From: Ferroplasma acidiphilum
Lineage (GTDB): Archaea; Thermoplasmatota; Thermoplasmata; Thermoplasmatales; Thermoplasmataceae
Direction of reading: 5' to 3'
Assembly: GCF_002078355.1 (NCBI RefSeq)
Contig: NZ_CP015363.1
Coordinates: 1,612,001-1,676,000 of the forward strand
Length of the DNA stretch: 64,000 nt
Within the stretch, counting starts at the first letter, position 1. Every line of letters begins with the position of its first letter. The position numbers were made by a program, and so were the translations under genes. Of the stretch, positions 1 to 8,938 are shown one piece after another. The notes beneath the pieces were generated by a model. That model was not told the origin of the DNA. It saw nothing but the letters and a program-made list of their open reading frames with translations, and ran no database searches.

Positions 1-508
1 CATAGATAAGTGTTGTGGGGAAAGTGAAAACCCCTGTCAATCCAAAGGCCAGAAAGAGCCCGAACATTGCAATTGGGCTTGAGGTAAGTTTGTCCACATA
101 TGCATTTGCGCCATACCATATAGAAATTATACCGGCAAAGAATGCAAGAATACCGACATACTGAAGTTTCTGTTTTAGGGCTATTGTGCCAGCCATCATC
201 AGTACTATAATGCCGAGGAACATAAATGGGTCGTCAAAAAGTATATTATACGCCCCGGGAAGTGGCCATACCATCTCACCCCAGAGCCCCATAAGAACAA
301 TTATAGCACCCAGTATTCCAAGCGGGAGCGCCCCTGGCTTCAATATCTCATTAACATTTTTAGCTCCGTTTTTCCTGAACTCAATATACACCCAAGCCGA
401 CATATAAATAGAAACTATTGCCACCAATGATATTAAAAAAAGTTCCATTGGGGTGTCATCTACAAATCCCATATTTTTGTCACCAAGCCCATAATCTGCA
501 TTGAGCAT
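1..508 (-). CDS. DUF981-like polytopic membrane protein (C-terminus outside window)
   Basis: The minus strand is open from an ATG at 508 to the window edge (169 codons seen). The product is hydrophobic with about five membrane spans: one near residues 20-42, then others around 60-80, 95-115, 118-140 and 145 onward, separated by short polar loops. The loop motif WGEMVWPLPGAYN and the small acidic N-terminus resemble the DUF981 family of predicted archaeal membrane proteins; I assign this by pattern only. No catalytic residues are evident and the function is unknown. It is transcribed divergently from the dehydrogenase-like gene that begins at 712. Confidence 0.7.
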   Translation of the reverse strand, partial: MLNADYGLGDKNMGFVDDTPMELFLISLVAIVSIYMSAWVYIEFRKNGAKNVNEILKPGALPLGILGAIIVLMGLWGEMVWPLPGAYNILFDDPFMFLGIIVLMMAGTIALKQKLQYVGILAFFAGIISIWYGANAYVDKLTSSPIAMFGLFLAFGLTGVFTFPTTLIY

Positions 509-711
509 ATAGCTTTATGTTATTGGATATAAATATTTTGAAGCTATGATATAGACAAAATGGCGTATTATTCTATATTTCCGGAGCAACAGCCCATTAT
601 AAAACCGTATTATCAATATTTTCAAAAAATATGATTGATTAAACATTTATAATAAATAACTCTTCGAATAGTGTATCTTATTTCTGGAAATTACACATTG
701 AAAAAAATTAT

Positions 712-1845
712 ATGCTTGTAAGCATGGTGAATTTAATGTATATAGAGTTCACCGATTCTGGCATGGTGGTTCCAGATGTCCTTACCATCGGTTATATAGA
801 TGGCGATGGCATAGGCCCTGAAATTACCGGAGCTATGATAGGAGTTGTTAACAGTGCGATTGAACTTGCGTATAAGGGCAGCAGGTCCATTGAATGGCAT
901 AAAATACTCATAGGAACAGAAGCATATGAGAAATTTGGAACTTATGTGCCGGAGGACTCCATAAAGGAAATCCAGAAAATGTATATAGCCATGAAATCAA
1001 CACTGAACTTTATGCCTGACAAGAGAGATTTGAATACAATATTGAGGAAGCGGCTTGGGTTATATTCAAATATACGAATATTAAAATATATTGAGGGAAT
1101 GGATATACCGGTAAATACATTCAACAGGCTGAATCTAACAATTATAAGGGATTCCACCCCGAACAGCCACATATTTTACCATTCTTCTGAAAGCACCGAT
1201 GATTTAATCCGGTTTATATCTGACAATTATGGATTGAATATTACGCCCGACTCAGGGATATATATGATGCCACAGAGCAAATTCAGGACAAGGAAGATTG
1301 CAAAACAGGCCGTAAGGTATTCCAGAAGAAATGGGAAAAAGAAAATTACAATACTGGAAAGCCAGCAAAACCATGAATTTGCAAACTGGTGCATAGAAGA
1401 AGCATCAGCCCAGGAGGACGTGGGTTATGAAGTTGTGAAAACGCGGGAATTCATGAAACGGCTGATAGCCTCGCCGGAGGATTTTGAAGTTATCCTGGTT
1501 GACAATGTATTAAGCCAGACACTGGTAGACTACCTTGCAGGTACGATTAATATAGAATATGGATCAAGTATAGGAGATGAATGTGCAGTTTTTGAAGCCG
1601 TCCAGTCCTCTTTGCCATCTGAAGCAGGATATGATGCCGCTGACCCACTTTCATTCATTCTTTCAGGGTGTGAGATGCTTATGCACATAGGATGGGTTGA
1701 GGCAGCACAAATTATTGAGAAAGCAATATCTGCCGCGTTTAAGGACAATAAAATTCCAAAAGATATAAACACAAGGCCGGATATAAGCCCTATAAAGTGC
1801 TCTGAATTTTCATCAGAAATTATAAAAAGGATGAATGGTGCCTAA
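712..1845 (+). CDS. Isocitrate dehydrogenase-like protein with altered active site
   Basis: A 377-residue member of the isocitrate/isopropylmalate dehydrogenase family. Family signatures are present: GDGIGPEI at residues 31-38, a LRKRLGLYSNIR segment matching the substrate-binding arginine region, and IGDECAVFEA plus KCSEF near the C-terminus as in E. coli-type Icd. However, the segment that normally carries the catalytic lysine (KGNIMK-like) reads ILESQQNHEF, the aspartate-rich NGDYISD segment reads LSQTLVD, and the cofactor HGTAP loop reads QSSLP. It may be inactive, regulatory or act on another substrate. The start is uncertain: ATGs at 712, 724 and 736 are in frame. Its last 33 bases overlap the convergent protease-like gene. 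Confidence 0.8.
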   Translation: MLVSMVNLMYIEFTDSGMVVPDVLTIGYIDGDGIGPEITGAMIGVVNSAIELAYKGSRSIEWHKILIGTEAYEKFGTYVPEDSIKEIQKMYIAMKSTLNFMPDKRDLNTILRKRLGLYSNIRILKYIEGMDIPVNTFNRLNLTIIRDSTPNSHIFYHSSESTDDLIRFISDNYGLNITPDSGIYMMPQSKFRTRKIAKQAVRYSRRNGKKKITILESQQNHEFANWCIEEASAQEDVGYEVVKTREFMKRLIASPEDFEVILVDNVLSQTLVDYLAGTINIEYGSSIGDECAVFEAVQSSLPSEAGYDAADPLSFILSGCEMLMHIGWVEAAQIIEKAISAAFKDNKIPKDINTRPDISPIKCSEFSSEIIKRMNGA

Positions 1846-3594
1846 TTGCATTTCATAGTATCCAGTATAATTGATGGTTGGGAATATTCCGGGCGGGCTA
1901 ACCGTCCTTGGCCGTGGCTCCGGCAGTATATGTATATTCACAATAGCTGCCTGGCCGCCCTGCCCCATTATAATAAGTTTTAGATTTCCAGGGTCATATG
2001 ACACCAGTGTCAATGTCTGGTTCTGCCCACCGTATATTTGGAGTATCCCTAGAGGAATGTGTGGGTTCAGGTTAATTTCTGCATTCAGGTTATTCTGTAA
2101 GCTCATGTACAAGCCTGTGCTATTAAAAATTGGTATTATCTGTGCATTCAATGTACTGTTGCTGTTATTGAATATGGTGATATTGAATGGTTTATATTCT
2201 TTTACTGTTAAATTTTCGGGCCCCATTGTTTTATTAATATGCATATTACTATCAGGTTTCAGGAAATATACTGAAACTGTTTTGTTAACACTGCTCATTC
2301 CGGTATCAACTGTTATGGTAAAATTTTTCCTACCGGAGTAATTATGGTTGTAAGTGATCAGTTCTAGAGTGTATATGGTATCAGCTTTATTCTGTGTAAA
2401 TCCTTTAACTGTAAAATTACCGGGTGTAACAGAGAATAAAGGAGAAATATTTACACCATGGTTCTGTACCGTAATATTAACGGAAACATTCCCGGTATTG
2501 TTCTGCTGCATTATATAACAGGAATCCGGAATGGCGACGTTGTTGCTATCTGTATTATGCAAAGGCAATGGGGCAAAGCCAAGAATGATAACTATAACTA
2601 CTATTACCAATGCCAACCATTTGACCGAAGCACGTGGCTTAAAGAAGTTATTCATTGGCAGTGCCCCCTTAATCCCGAGCAAAATTGAGAGCACAGCAAG
2701 AATGAGAATGTATGGATACAGAATGCTGGCGGCTAGAAGTATGGCTATTCCAGCATAGGATGCATATTTAAATTGTTTTCCCAGTATTCCGGAAAAGACA
2801 AGCCCGCCATCCATAAACCCAACAGGCATTGAGTTTAATGCAGTTGTTATAATGCCAACATACCCGGCAAGTTCCAGGGGATCCGGTATAATATATGCAG
2901 GGAATAAATGGTCAAGGGCAACCGGGAAAACAAGAGGGAAGTTGAGAACAGAAATTGGGGAATGGATTGCCGAACTATAATTCACATATGGCATGATAGC
3001 CGCACCGGCAATTATTAAAAGAATCGATGCAAGAAATCCAAAAAATAATGAAAATGTGCCTGCCTCAATCATGGATTTTGAGTCTCTAAATTGGTTTTTG
3101 TTTGAATTTATGGTTCCAAGGGTCCCCAGGCCAGGAGATGGAACAAAAATGGGAAAATTATATTTTATATGGTTTTTTCTTAAAGCTATATACTTTCCTG
3201 CTTCGCGGAATAACAGGATAGAAATCACAGGTATTGCATAGAATAATGTTCCATATATGATATTACGGTATATTAAATCTGATGAGTAGTATGATGAATA
3301 ATAAACAGAGCCGGTATAAATCAGGGCGGCCATGGAAAGGAAAAGCATCAGGGTTTTTAATCCCCTGCGTTCCCGGCTTACATTGCCATTATTTATTACT
3401 ATTATCTGGCTATCAGGAAAATCGTTTGTAAAAGCTGTTGCACCTACTGGAGCAAGTTCATCAAGAAGGTAGCCAAATGTTTTTTCATCCCCTCTGCCCT
3501 GTATATGGAATACCATAGAATAGCGTGTATTTTCAACTTCTGAAACGTCGTAATACTTTTTTACTATCCCGTCAATGGTACTGGATTCTATCAT
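1813..3594 (-). CDS. Site-2 protease-like (EGY-type) membrane protein lacking zinc histidines
   Basis: A 593-residue protein with an N-terminal cytoplasmic domain (about 1-80), several membrane helices (about 80-340) and a C-terminal sequon-rich domain (about 345-593) predicted outside the cell and built like beta-sandwich repeats. The core matches S2P/EGY proteins: PIFVPSPGLGTLGTI follows the first active-site helix and MPVGFMDGG (258-264) matches the second. The zinc motif HExxH is replaced by REAGK at 130-134, so both histidines are lost while the glutamate and the DGG aspartate remain. It is probably a pseudoprotease, as known for plant EGY3. Its start overlaps the alaS stop as ATGA, suggesting co-transcription and translational coupling. 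Confidence 0.8.
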   Translation of the reverse strand: MIESSTIDGIVKKYYDVSEVENTRYSMVFHIQGRGDEKTFGYLLDELAPVGATAFTNDFPDSQIIVINNGNVSRERRGLKTLMLFLSMAALIYTGSVYYSSYYSSDLIYRNIIYGTLFYAIPVISILLFREAGKYIALRKNHIKYNFPIFVPSPGLGTLGTINSNKNQFRDSKSMIEAGTFSLFFGFLASILLIIAGAAIMPYVNYSSAIHSPISVLNFPLVFPVALDHLFPAYIIPDPLELAGYVGIITTALNSMPVGFMDGGLVFSGILGKQFKYASYAGIAILLAASILYPYILILAVLSILLGIKGALPMNNFFKPRASVKWLALVIVVIVIILGFAPLPLHNTDSNNVAIPDSCYIMQQNNTGNVSVNITVQNHGVNISPLFSVTPGNFTVKGFTQNKADTIYTLELITYNHNYSGRKNFTITVDTGMSSVNKTVSVYFLKPDSNMHINKTMGPENLTVKEYKPFNITIFNNSNSTLNAQIIPIFNSTGLYMSLQNNLNAEINLNPHIPLGILQIYGGQNQTLTLVSYDPGNLKLIIMGQGGQAAIVNIHILPEPRPRTVSPPGIFPTINYTGYYEMQLGTIHPFYNF

Positions 3595-6266
3595 ACGTTA
3601 ATGCTTACTAAAATCTCCTTTATTAACTTTTCATTTATTCCCGGATTGCATATTGCCGTGTACAGTTTCCTGTTTCTTGATTTCTCTTTAATCCCTATAT
3701 TGCGCGTGGAAAGCCCGGATATAAGGGTGTCAACGCCAGCATCAATCCCTATTGCAGTAAGCTCCGTTTCACTGTTAATTATAATCGCTTTAATATTTTT
3801 CCTGAATATGCCCTGGATCAGGAGGTTAAATTCATACCGGTCCAGATTTGTGGCATAAACATAGATATTTTCGTGAACCGGTTCCCTGGAATTAAGTATC
3901 CCTTCAATTTTTTCTTTTCTGTACTTATCTATAAGTTTTCTGTTTTCCAGATTTTCATGGAAAATTTCCAGGGATTGCCTGTATACATCCTCCGTATCAA
4001 CCTTCAGGTATTCCTGTTCCATCTGAACGGTATCATAAACCAACTGAACATAGCGCATTGCTGCAGGGCCTGCGGAGAAGGTAATCCTCTGTATTCCTTC
4101 CTGTAGGGTTTCTACTTTCATAATTTTTATAAAGCCTATTGGGGCCGTGCTGTCCAGATGCGTACCCCCGCACCCTTCAGAGTCTATGCCATCTATGGTA
4201 ACAACTCTGATTTTGGATGATACGGGAACACCCCCCTCAAAAAGCCTGAAACCGTATTTTTCTATGGCAGGATTCCAGCTTACATTTGACACTGTAATTT
4301 TTCTGTCCTGTTCTATGGCTTCCATGCACATATCTTCTATATGCCTGATATCCTCCAGAGTTATTTTCCTGTAATGCGTTATATCTATTCTTGATTCTTT
4401 TATATCTTTCTTTACACCGCTCTGCCATACATGTTCACCGAAATACTTTCTCATTATTCCAAGCAAAAGATGTGTTGCTGAATGGTGTATCATAAGCTGC
4501 TTTCTCCTTGTGTAGTCTATATAGCCCTTAACACGTGAATTAGCCGGTATATTATTATCAAGAAAATGTACTATTGAATCGTTGTATTTCTGGACATCAA
4601 CAACGTTAACTTTTTTTCCGTTGGCAATAAAATATCCGAGATCACATGGTTGCCCTCCGCCTTCCGGATAGAATGCAGTCTGGTTTGGTATTATGCACTT
4701 TTCCCCGGAGTAAAGCACTATTCCTGTAAACTCGCTTATTTTAGTATTGTCATAATAAAGTGGCCTGGTATGTACAGGCGGAAATTGAGGCATCTCTTTC
4801 TTCTTTGTATGCCTTGTTTCGTGCCTGGATATTACTATTTCCTGAAAATTGTCAGGAAGTTCGAGGTCTTTTCCTGTAATTTTCTTAAATGATTCACTGA
4901 TCAGATCCTCATTCATGCCTTCAGAGTCATAAAGCGTGATTGCATCCTTCAGCTCAAGCTTGCCAGAATGTATGTATTTTCTTACTTTCCCTTCAGCGGA
5001 TTTATTTATTTCAGCGTATTTTTCCTTCTCTATATCAATAATATTTTTGATGAAATCCCTGTCGTAGTTAGAAACTATTCTGGAAAATATTTCATGCTGG
5101 AAGTCCATGAGGTCCATAAAATCCTGTGAGAAACTTATATCATCCATAAATTTCAATGACCTTCTAATCAAAGTCCTTGCCAGGTATCCAACCTTAACGT
5201 TTGAAGGTATAACATAGTCGGCAAACATTAAAAGAAGTGTTTTTGTATGGTCCGCCAGTGAATAAAGGCTTCTGACACTTTTGAGCCGGCTCAGGAATTC
5301 ATCGTCAATGTATATGTGCTTCTCCTTAAGCCATGGAGCTACCTGCTTAAGGAGTTTTGACTCACTGTATGGGTCTATTTCTGCCGAGAGTTCCGATAAC
5401 TTCTGCATAATTTCCGGGTCCATATCTCCTGCTGAAGAGTTTTTCCTTATATATTCTATTGTCTTCCCCAGTATGGATTCATAAACTGTGGGAGTGCCTG
5501 TAGAAAGCCAGACAAGCCTTTCCAATCCGTAACCGGTATCAACAATTTTGAGTGGCATCATGGAATACTTCGTGCCCTCGATGTCTATTTCCCCATCGGG
5601 GTCTTCTTTCATGTCCATAAACACGAGTGTTGCTACCTCCAATCCCCTGACAAAAACTTCCACAGCGTTTCCAGCATTGCCACCCCCAAACCAGGGTTTT
5701 TCCTTGTATGTAATTTCAGTTCCATCCACATGGAGTTTTTCTGTAAGAAACCTGTATGAATATTCTATTGTTTCGTTCTTCCAGTATATGTACTTGTTTT
5801 CATAATTGAACGCATCATGGCACAGCATCTCAAATGATGTCAGATGCCGCCCGGTTTTGCCCACAAGGTCAAGGTCCAGCATCCGTATACTTGGCTGTGA
5901 CATGGCCAGAGGGTTTCCTGGAGGGGGCACCAGTCCCGATGTTACCTGTGGCTGGAAATCATATATGGACGCATTGACAAGGAGAACGTCATCACGCCAC
6001 CTGGGGACTACAGGATATTTTTCTATTATAGTGTGTGGAAGTTTATCCTCTTTAAAAAATGACAGGAACTCCTGGCGCATCTCATCAAGGCTATATTTCC
6101 TGTCTACGGGAGAGTTGCCAATAAATGAATAGCCTTCACAGGCAGGGTCCCCGCATGTCTTTTTCCCCGGGTTCTGTGTCCAGAAGAACGATGAGCATAC
6201 TATACATTGTTTTCTAAGGAAATTATTGTCCCTGAAGAAATCCAGGTCAAATTCATCTTGCACCAT
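3591..6266 (-). CDS. alaS: Alanyl-tRNA synthetase, archaeal type
   Basis: Charges tRNA-Ala in the cytoplasm. The 891-residue product has the archaeal N-terminal zinc-binding segment (two CxxC-like groups), the class II catalytic core (DFQPQVTSG, GGGNAGNAVEV), and the editing domain with HHSATHLLL and CGGTH. The frame is open up to an ATG at 6371, but I prefer the ATG at 6266: archaeal AlaRS proteins start near MVQDEFDLDFF, a TATA-like element lies about 25 bases upstream of 6266, and the longer start would run into the promoter of the divergent dCMP deaminase. The cognate tRNA-Ala(CGC), with its G3:U70 pair, is also in this window at 53616-53687. Confidence 0.95.
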   Translation of the reverse strand: MVQDEFDLDFFRDNNFLRKQCIVCSSFFWTQNPGKKTCGDPACEGYSFIGNSPVDRKYSLDEMRQEFLSFFKEDKLPHTIIEKYPVVPRWRDDVLLVNASIYDFQPQVTSGLVPPPGNPLAMSQPSIRMLDLDLVGKTGRHLTSFEMLCHDAFNYENKYIYWKNETIEYSYRFLTEKLHVDGTEITYKEKPWFGGGNAGNAVEVFVRGLEVATLVFMDMKEDPDGEIDIEGTKYSMMPLKIVDTGYGLERLVWLSTGTPTVYESILGKTIEYIRKNSSAGDMDPEIMQKLSELSAEIDPYSESKLLKQVAPWLKEKHIYIDDEFLSRLKSVRSLYSLADHTKTLLLMFADYVIPSNVKVGYLARTLIRRSLKFMDDISFSQDFMDLMDFQHEIFSRIVSNYDRDFIKNIIDIEKEKYAEINKSAEGKVRKYIHSGKLELKDAITLYDSEGMNEDLISESFKKITGKDLELPDNFQEIVISRHETRHTKKKEMPQFPPVHTRPLYYDNTKISEFTGIVLYSGEKCIIPNQTAFYPEGGGQPCDLGYFIANGKKVNVVDVQKYNDSIVHFLDNNIPANSRVKGYIDYTRRKQLMIHHSATHLLLGIMRKYFGEHVWQSGVKKDIKESRIDITHYRKITLEDIRHIEDMCMEAIEQDRKITVSNVSWNPAIEKYGFRLFEGGVPVSSKIRVVTIDGIDSEGCGGTHLDSTAPIGFIKIMKVETLQEGIQRITFSAGPAAMRYVQLVYDTVQMEQEYLKVDTEDVYRQSLEIFHENLENRKLIDKYRKEKIEGILNSREPVHENIYVYATNLDRYEFNLLIQGIFRKNIKAIIINSETELTAIGIDAGVDTLISGLSTRNIGIKEKSRNRKLYTAICNPGINEKLIKEILVSINV

Positions 6267-6377
6267 TTTACATATAATACATCTGTATAAATAAATATAA
6301 TTGTCCGTGTTTATATATACGGGCTGTAATGAATCGAGATAAAGAATATTTATATCCTTATTTTCAATCAATAGTTT
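6267..6377. promoter_or_regulatory. Divergent promoter region between alaS and dCMP deaminase
   Basis: The 111 bases hold TATA-like elements in both directions: TTTATTTATA around 6285-6296 read toward alaS, and ATATTTATATCC around 6346-6357 read toward the deaminase. Each lies roughly 20-30 bases before the chosen start codon, as expected for leaderless transcripts. Neither gene shows a convincing ribosome binding site here. Confidence 0.5.
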
Positions 6378-6896
6378 ATGGAAGAAAGGCTAAAAAGGCC
6401 GTCATGGGATGAATACTTTATGCGTATGGCTTATCTGGCGGCATCACGCTCCAACTGCACAAGAAGAAAGGTTGGCGCGGTTATTGTGAGAGACAATAAT
6501 GTACTGGCTACCGGATATAATGGTCCGCCATCGCACACGGTAAACTGTGATATAGTAGGATGTATAAGGGATGAACTTAACGTGCCATCTGGTGAAAGAC
6601 ATGAGCTTTGCAGGGGATTGCATGCAGAGCAGAATGCGATTATACAGGCTGCAGTTAATGGTTCATCAATCAAAGGATCTAAAATATATGTGACAACACA
6701 TCCCTGTGTTGTGTGCTCCAAAATGATAATGAATTCCAGCATAGAGGAAATAATATTCGCCGAAGGGTATCCTGATGACCTTGCTGAATTGATGTTGCTT
6801 GAAAGCAATATTACAATACGTAAATTTAATCTGCCAGACCCGGAAGTGGAGTCTATAATAGGAATATATTATACACATAAAACAGGGGAAGATTAA
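6378..6896 (+). CDS. dCMP deaminase (ComEB-like cytidine deaminase family)
   Basis: A 172-residue zinc-dependent deaminase, likely converting dCMP to dUMP for dTMP synthesis. The zinc site is complete: HAE at 82-84 with the catalytic glutamate, and PCxxC at 109-113. TGYNGPP in the N-terminal third and the insertion with extra cysteines (CDIVGC, ELCRG) are typical of dCMP deaminases rather than cytidine or tRNA deaminases. The gene is divergent from alaS, with a TATA-like box about 25 bases upstream of the ATG, so it is probably leaderless. Confidence 0.9.
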   Translation: MEERLKRPSWDEYFMRMAYLAASRSNCTRRKVGAVIVRDNNVLATGYNGPPSHTVNCDIVGCIRDELNVPSGERHELCRGLHAEQNAIIQAAVNGSSIKGSKIYVTTHPCVVCSKMIMNSSIEEIIFAEGYPDDLAELMLLESNITIRKFNLPDPEVESIIGIYYTHKTGED

Positions 6897-7038
6897 ACAG
6901 TATTGCTGCTATTATTTTAATATATTATAATTTAATTATTATCCAATTTTAATCTGAGGGAGATGAATCTATTCCTGAACATTGAGCAGGAATATTGCTA
7001 TATTTAAATTGTTATTCAATAAATAGTGTGTTGCATAA

Positions 7039-8004
7039 TTAATAGGCATGTGTCATCCCCCTCATAATATTGTAATTAACTACCTTAAGAGCTAATTCCT
7101 GTACAATATACTCTATTTTCTTAGCTTTAATTACCTCTGACATTACTCTTTTTAATCCTGAAAAATATATTTCCACGAGCCATCTTTTACCATAGCTATT
7201 ATTCTCCTTCCACTGTTCCATGGAGTTCTTTTTTATAAATCTTACAATCTTAGCCCTTGCAGGTGATCCTCTGAATTCAGTAGAAGCATTCTTCCTGGGA
7301 GGTATTATTGCATTATATCCAAACATATTGTAGATATATTTGGAATCATATCCCCTATCCCCAAAGAGCCTTAAAATATTATTTTTCATTTTACTCAATA
7401 GTTTTCTGGCAGCCTTAGAATCATGTGTATGCTCATCTGTAATTGTGAATGATAATACAGTAACATCTTTTAATGATATTATTACATGTAATTTTATCCA
7501 TCCTCTCCTTTTCTTATGCCATTTATGCCTTAAATAATCCCCTCTTATTGTTATCTTAGAGCCAGTAGAATCTATAATGCAATCCAGCTTACTGTTAATA
7601 TTATTCAATTCAGGTTTGATTCTCCTTATCCTCCTGAATATTTCACTATATGATATTGATTTTATATTAGCTATAATTGCTAAGGACCTTAACACCCCTT
7701 CAAGTGACCTGAAAGGTATACTGAATATAGATCTTAATCTCGCTAAATATATTATCAATGCATCAGGAACTTTGTATGGATGGCCTATTTTACCATTATT
7801 TTTTTCCTCCAGCAGACGATCATTATCCTTTATGAATGATAGATCTGCAAGGTATTCTATTCTATCTGCAAGGTATTCTATTCTATCTACAAGGTATTCT
7901 ATTCTATCTACAAGTGATTCATTATACTTTCCCCATCTCCTGTTAGAACCGAGCCAGTACCTTTTTATACTTCTATTTATTTTATTATTGATTTGTGGAG
8001 TCAA
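7039..8004 (-). CDS. IS5-family DDE transposase
   Basis: A 321-residue transposase that should cut and rejoin the ends of its element. The DDE triad is visible: D in CIIDSTG, D in GDRGYDSKY, and E in RWLVEIYFSGLKR, the last within the IS5/IS4 C-terminal signature. The N-terminus contains a tandem heptad (L-V/A-D-R-I-E-Y repeated three times with a partial fourth), which would lengthen a helical segment before the catalytic domain. The reading frame is intact, so the element may be active. Start ATG at 8004; the stop is inside the terminal inverted repeat. Confidence 0.92.
   Translation of the reverse strand: MTPQINNKINRSIKRYWLGSNRRWGKYNESLVDRIEYLVDRIEYLADRIEYLADLSFIKDNDRLLEEKNNGKIGHPYKVPDALIIYLARLRSIFSIPFRSLEGVLRSLAIIANIKSISYSEIFRRIRRIKPELNNINSKLDCIIDSTGSKITIRGDYLRHKWHKKRRGWIKLHVIISLKDVTVLSFTITDEHTHDSKAARKLLSKMKNNILRLFGDRGYDSKYIYNMFGYNAIIPPRKNASTEFRGSPARAKIVRFIKKNSMEQWKENNSYGKRWLVEIYFSGLKRVMSEVIKAKKIEYIVQELALKVVNYNIMRGMTHAY
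7843..7914 (-). repeat. 21-bp tandem repeat inside the IS5 transposase gene
   Basis: About 3.4 head-to-tail copies of a 21-base unit (ATCTGCAAGGTATTCTATTCT on the plus strand; the third copy has one changed base). Because the unit is seven codons, copy number changes keep the frame and add or remove one heptad of the encoded protein. Confidence 0.9.
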
Positions 8005-8112
8005 AGCAAATCACCCCTATATTTCACTATATAGGGGTTTTTCTTTTAAGTTTTAAATTTATTATGGGATAATTATTAAATTAGAATGAATTATGCAACA
8101 CACTATTCAATA

Positions 8113-8575
8113 AAACCAACTACTCCCCGGACACCTAAAATACATTTCAATTTGGATCGTGCTTACCATCTTCTTTTATCTATTGCATTGGAAATAGAAC
8201 ATTGCCAGCTGGTGCAATTTGAATCCCCAACAATAACTAGCATTGCTGCCATGTTTCCATTATGCTAAATGAAAACTATAGTACAATAAAAAACCCAGCT
8301 AGGAAACTCTAACTTTATGCCCCAATAATTGTCTTCTGCTATTAGTCGCTTGCACCGTATAAATGTTCGCTTACTCTGTGTATAAAATGTGTTCCGGGAA
8401 CAAAGTATGGTGGCTTATAGTTGAAATTTAATATATCATTAATATTAAATCACAGTTTATATTGTATAAAACGTTGTAATCACAGACACTTTCTGCGACA
8501 CCAGAAAAAAGTTGAATAATTTTCATTTTATGTTTAAACTTAACGTGTTGTTTGAACAAACAGGGAAGTGTAATA
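8113..8575. other. Noncoding stretch between the IS5 element and a small membrane-protein gene
   Basis: 463 bases without a credible gene. The short plus-strand frame 8086-8268 begins inside the IS and has no family features. I see no tRNA-like fold, strong hairpin or repeat beyond the IS target duplication. Confidence 0.6.
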
Positions 8576-8938
8576 CTATGAATGGGGTAATTTACCTTTC
8601 TTTGATTCCTTTACTCTCAATATTATAAATCCCGCCAGACCAATTAATAACGATATAACACCATATATCACAACCAGCATGTATCTTCTGGATTGTATCG
8701 AATTGTATTCAAAAACTCTATCCGAGTAGGGGTATCCTATTACAATAAGAGTTATAGCAATTATTCCAGACGCGAGAATTATAAATAGAGTAAAATATTG
8801 CCCGGATTTTGACCAATCGGATCTGTGTCTACGGAATGAAATAGTTAACGAGATTGAAAGTACAGCAAAGATAATTATGAAATATATAAAAAATGCTATG
8901 TTAGGAGTATAAATATTGCCAAACATTAACTCACCCAA
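8576..8938 (-). CDS. Small three-helix membrane protein, possible partner or immunity protein
   Basis: A 120-residue protein with three hydrophobic segments (about 14-34, 48-68, 88-108) joined by a basic loop (SFRRHRSDWSKS) and ending in a charged tail. It overlaps the secreted-protein gene upstream by 13 bases on the same strand, so the two are very likely co-transcribed and translationally coupled. I recognise no family. The size, topology and position resemble immunity proteins next to bacteriocin genes, but this is inference from context only. Confidence 0.7.
   Translation of the reverse strand: MGELMFGNIYTPNIAFFIYFIIIFAVLSISLTISFRRHRSDWSKSGQYFTLFIILASGIIAITLIVIGYPYSDRVFEYNSIQSRRYMLVVIYGVISLLIGLAGFIILRVKESKKGKLPHS

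Larger units (their letters stand above)
7022..8107 (-). mobile_element. Complete IS5-type insertion sequence with 5-bp target duplication
   Basis: The ends are perfect 19-bp inverted repeats (7022-7040, AATAGTGTGTTGCATAATT, and its complement at 8089-8107). They are flanked by the direct repeat CAATA (7017-7021 and 8108-8112), giving an element of 1086 bp. It carries one transposase gene whose stop lies in the left repeat. A 9-bp stem hairpin (8013-8021 with 8030-8038, ACCCCTATA/TATAGGGGT) sits just upstream of the transposase start and may limit its expression. No interrupted gene is recognisable at the target, which lies between dCMP deaminase and a noncoding stretch. Confidence 0.92.

Noticed and set aside
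6267-6371. Longer N-terminus for AlaRS starting at 6371
   Set aside because: The extra 35 residues have no counterpart in the family as I know it and would overlap both divergent promoters.
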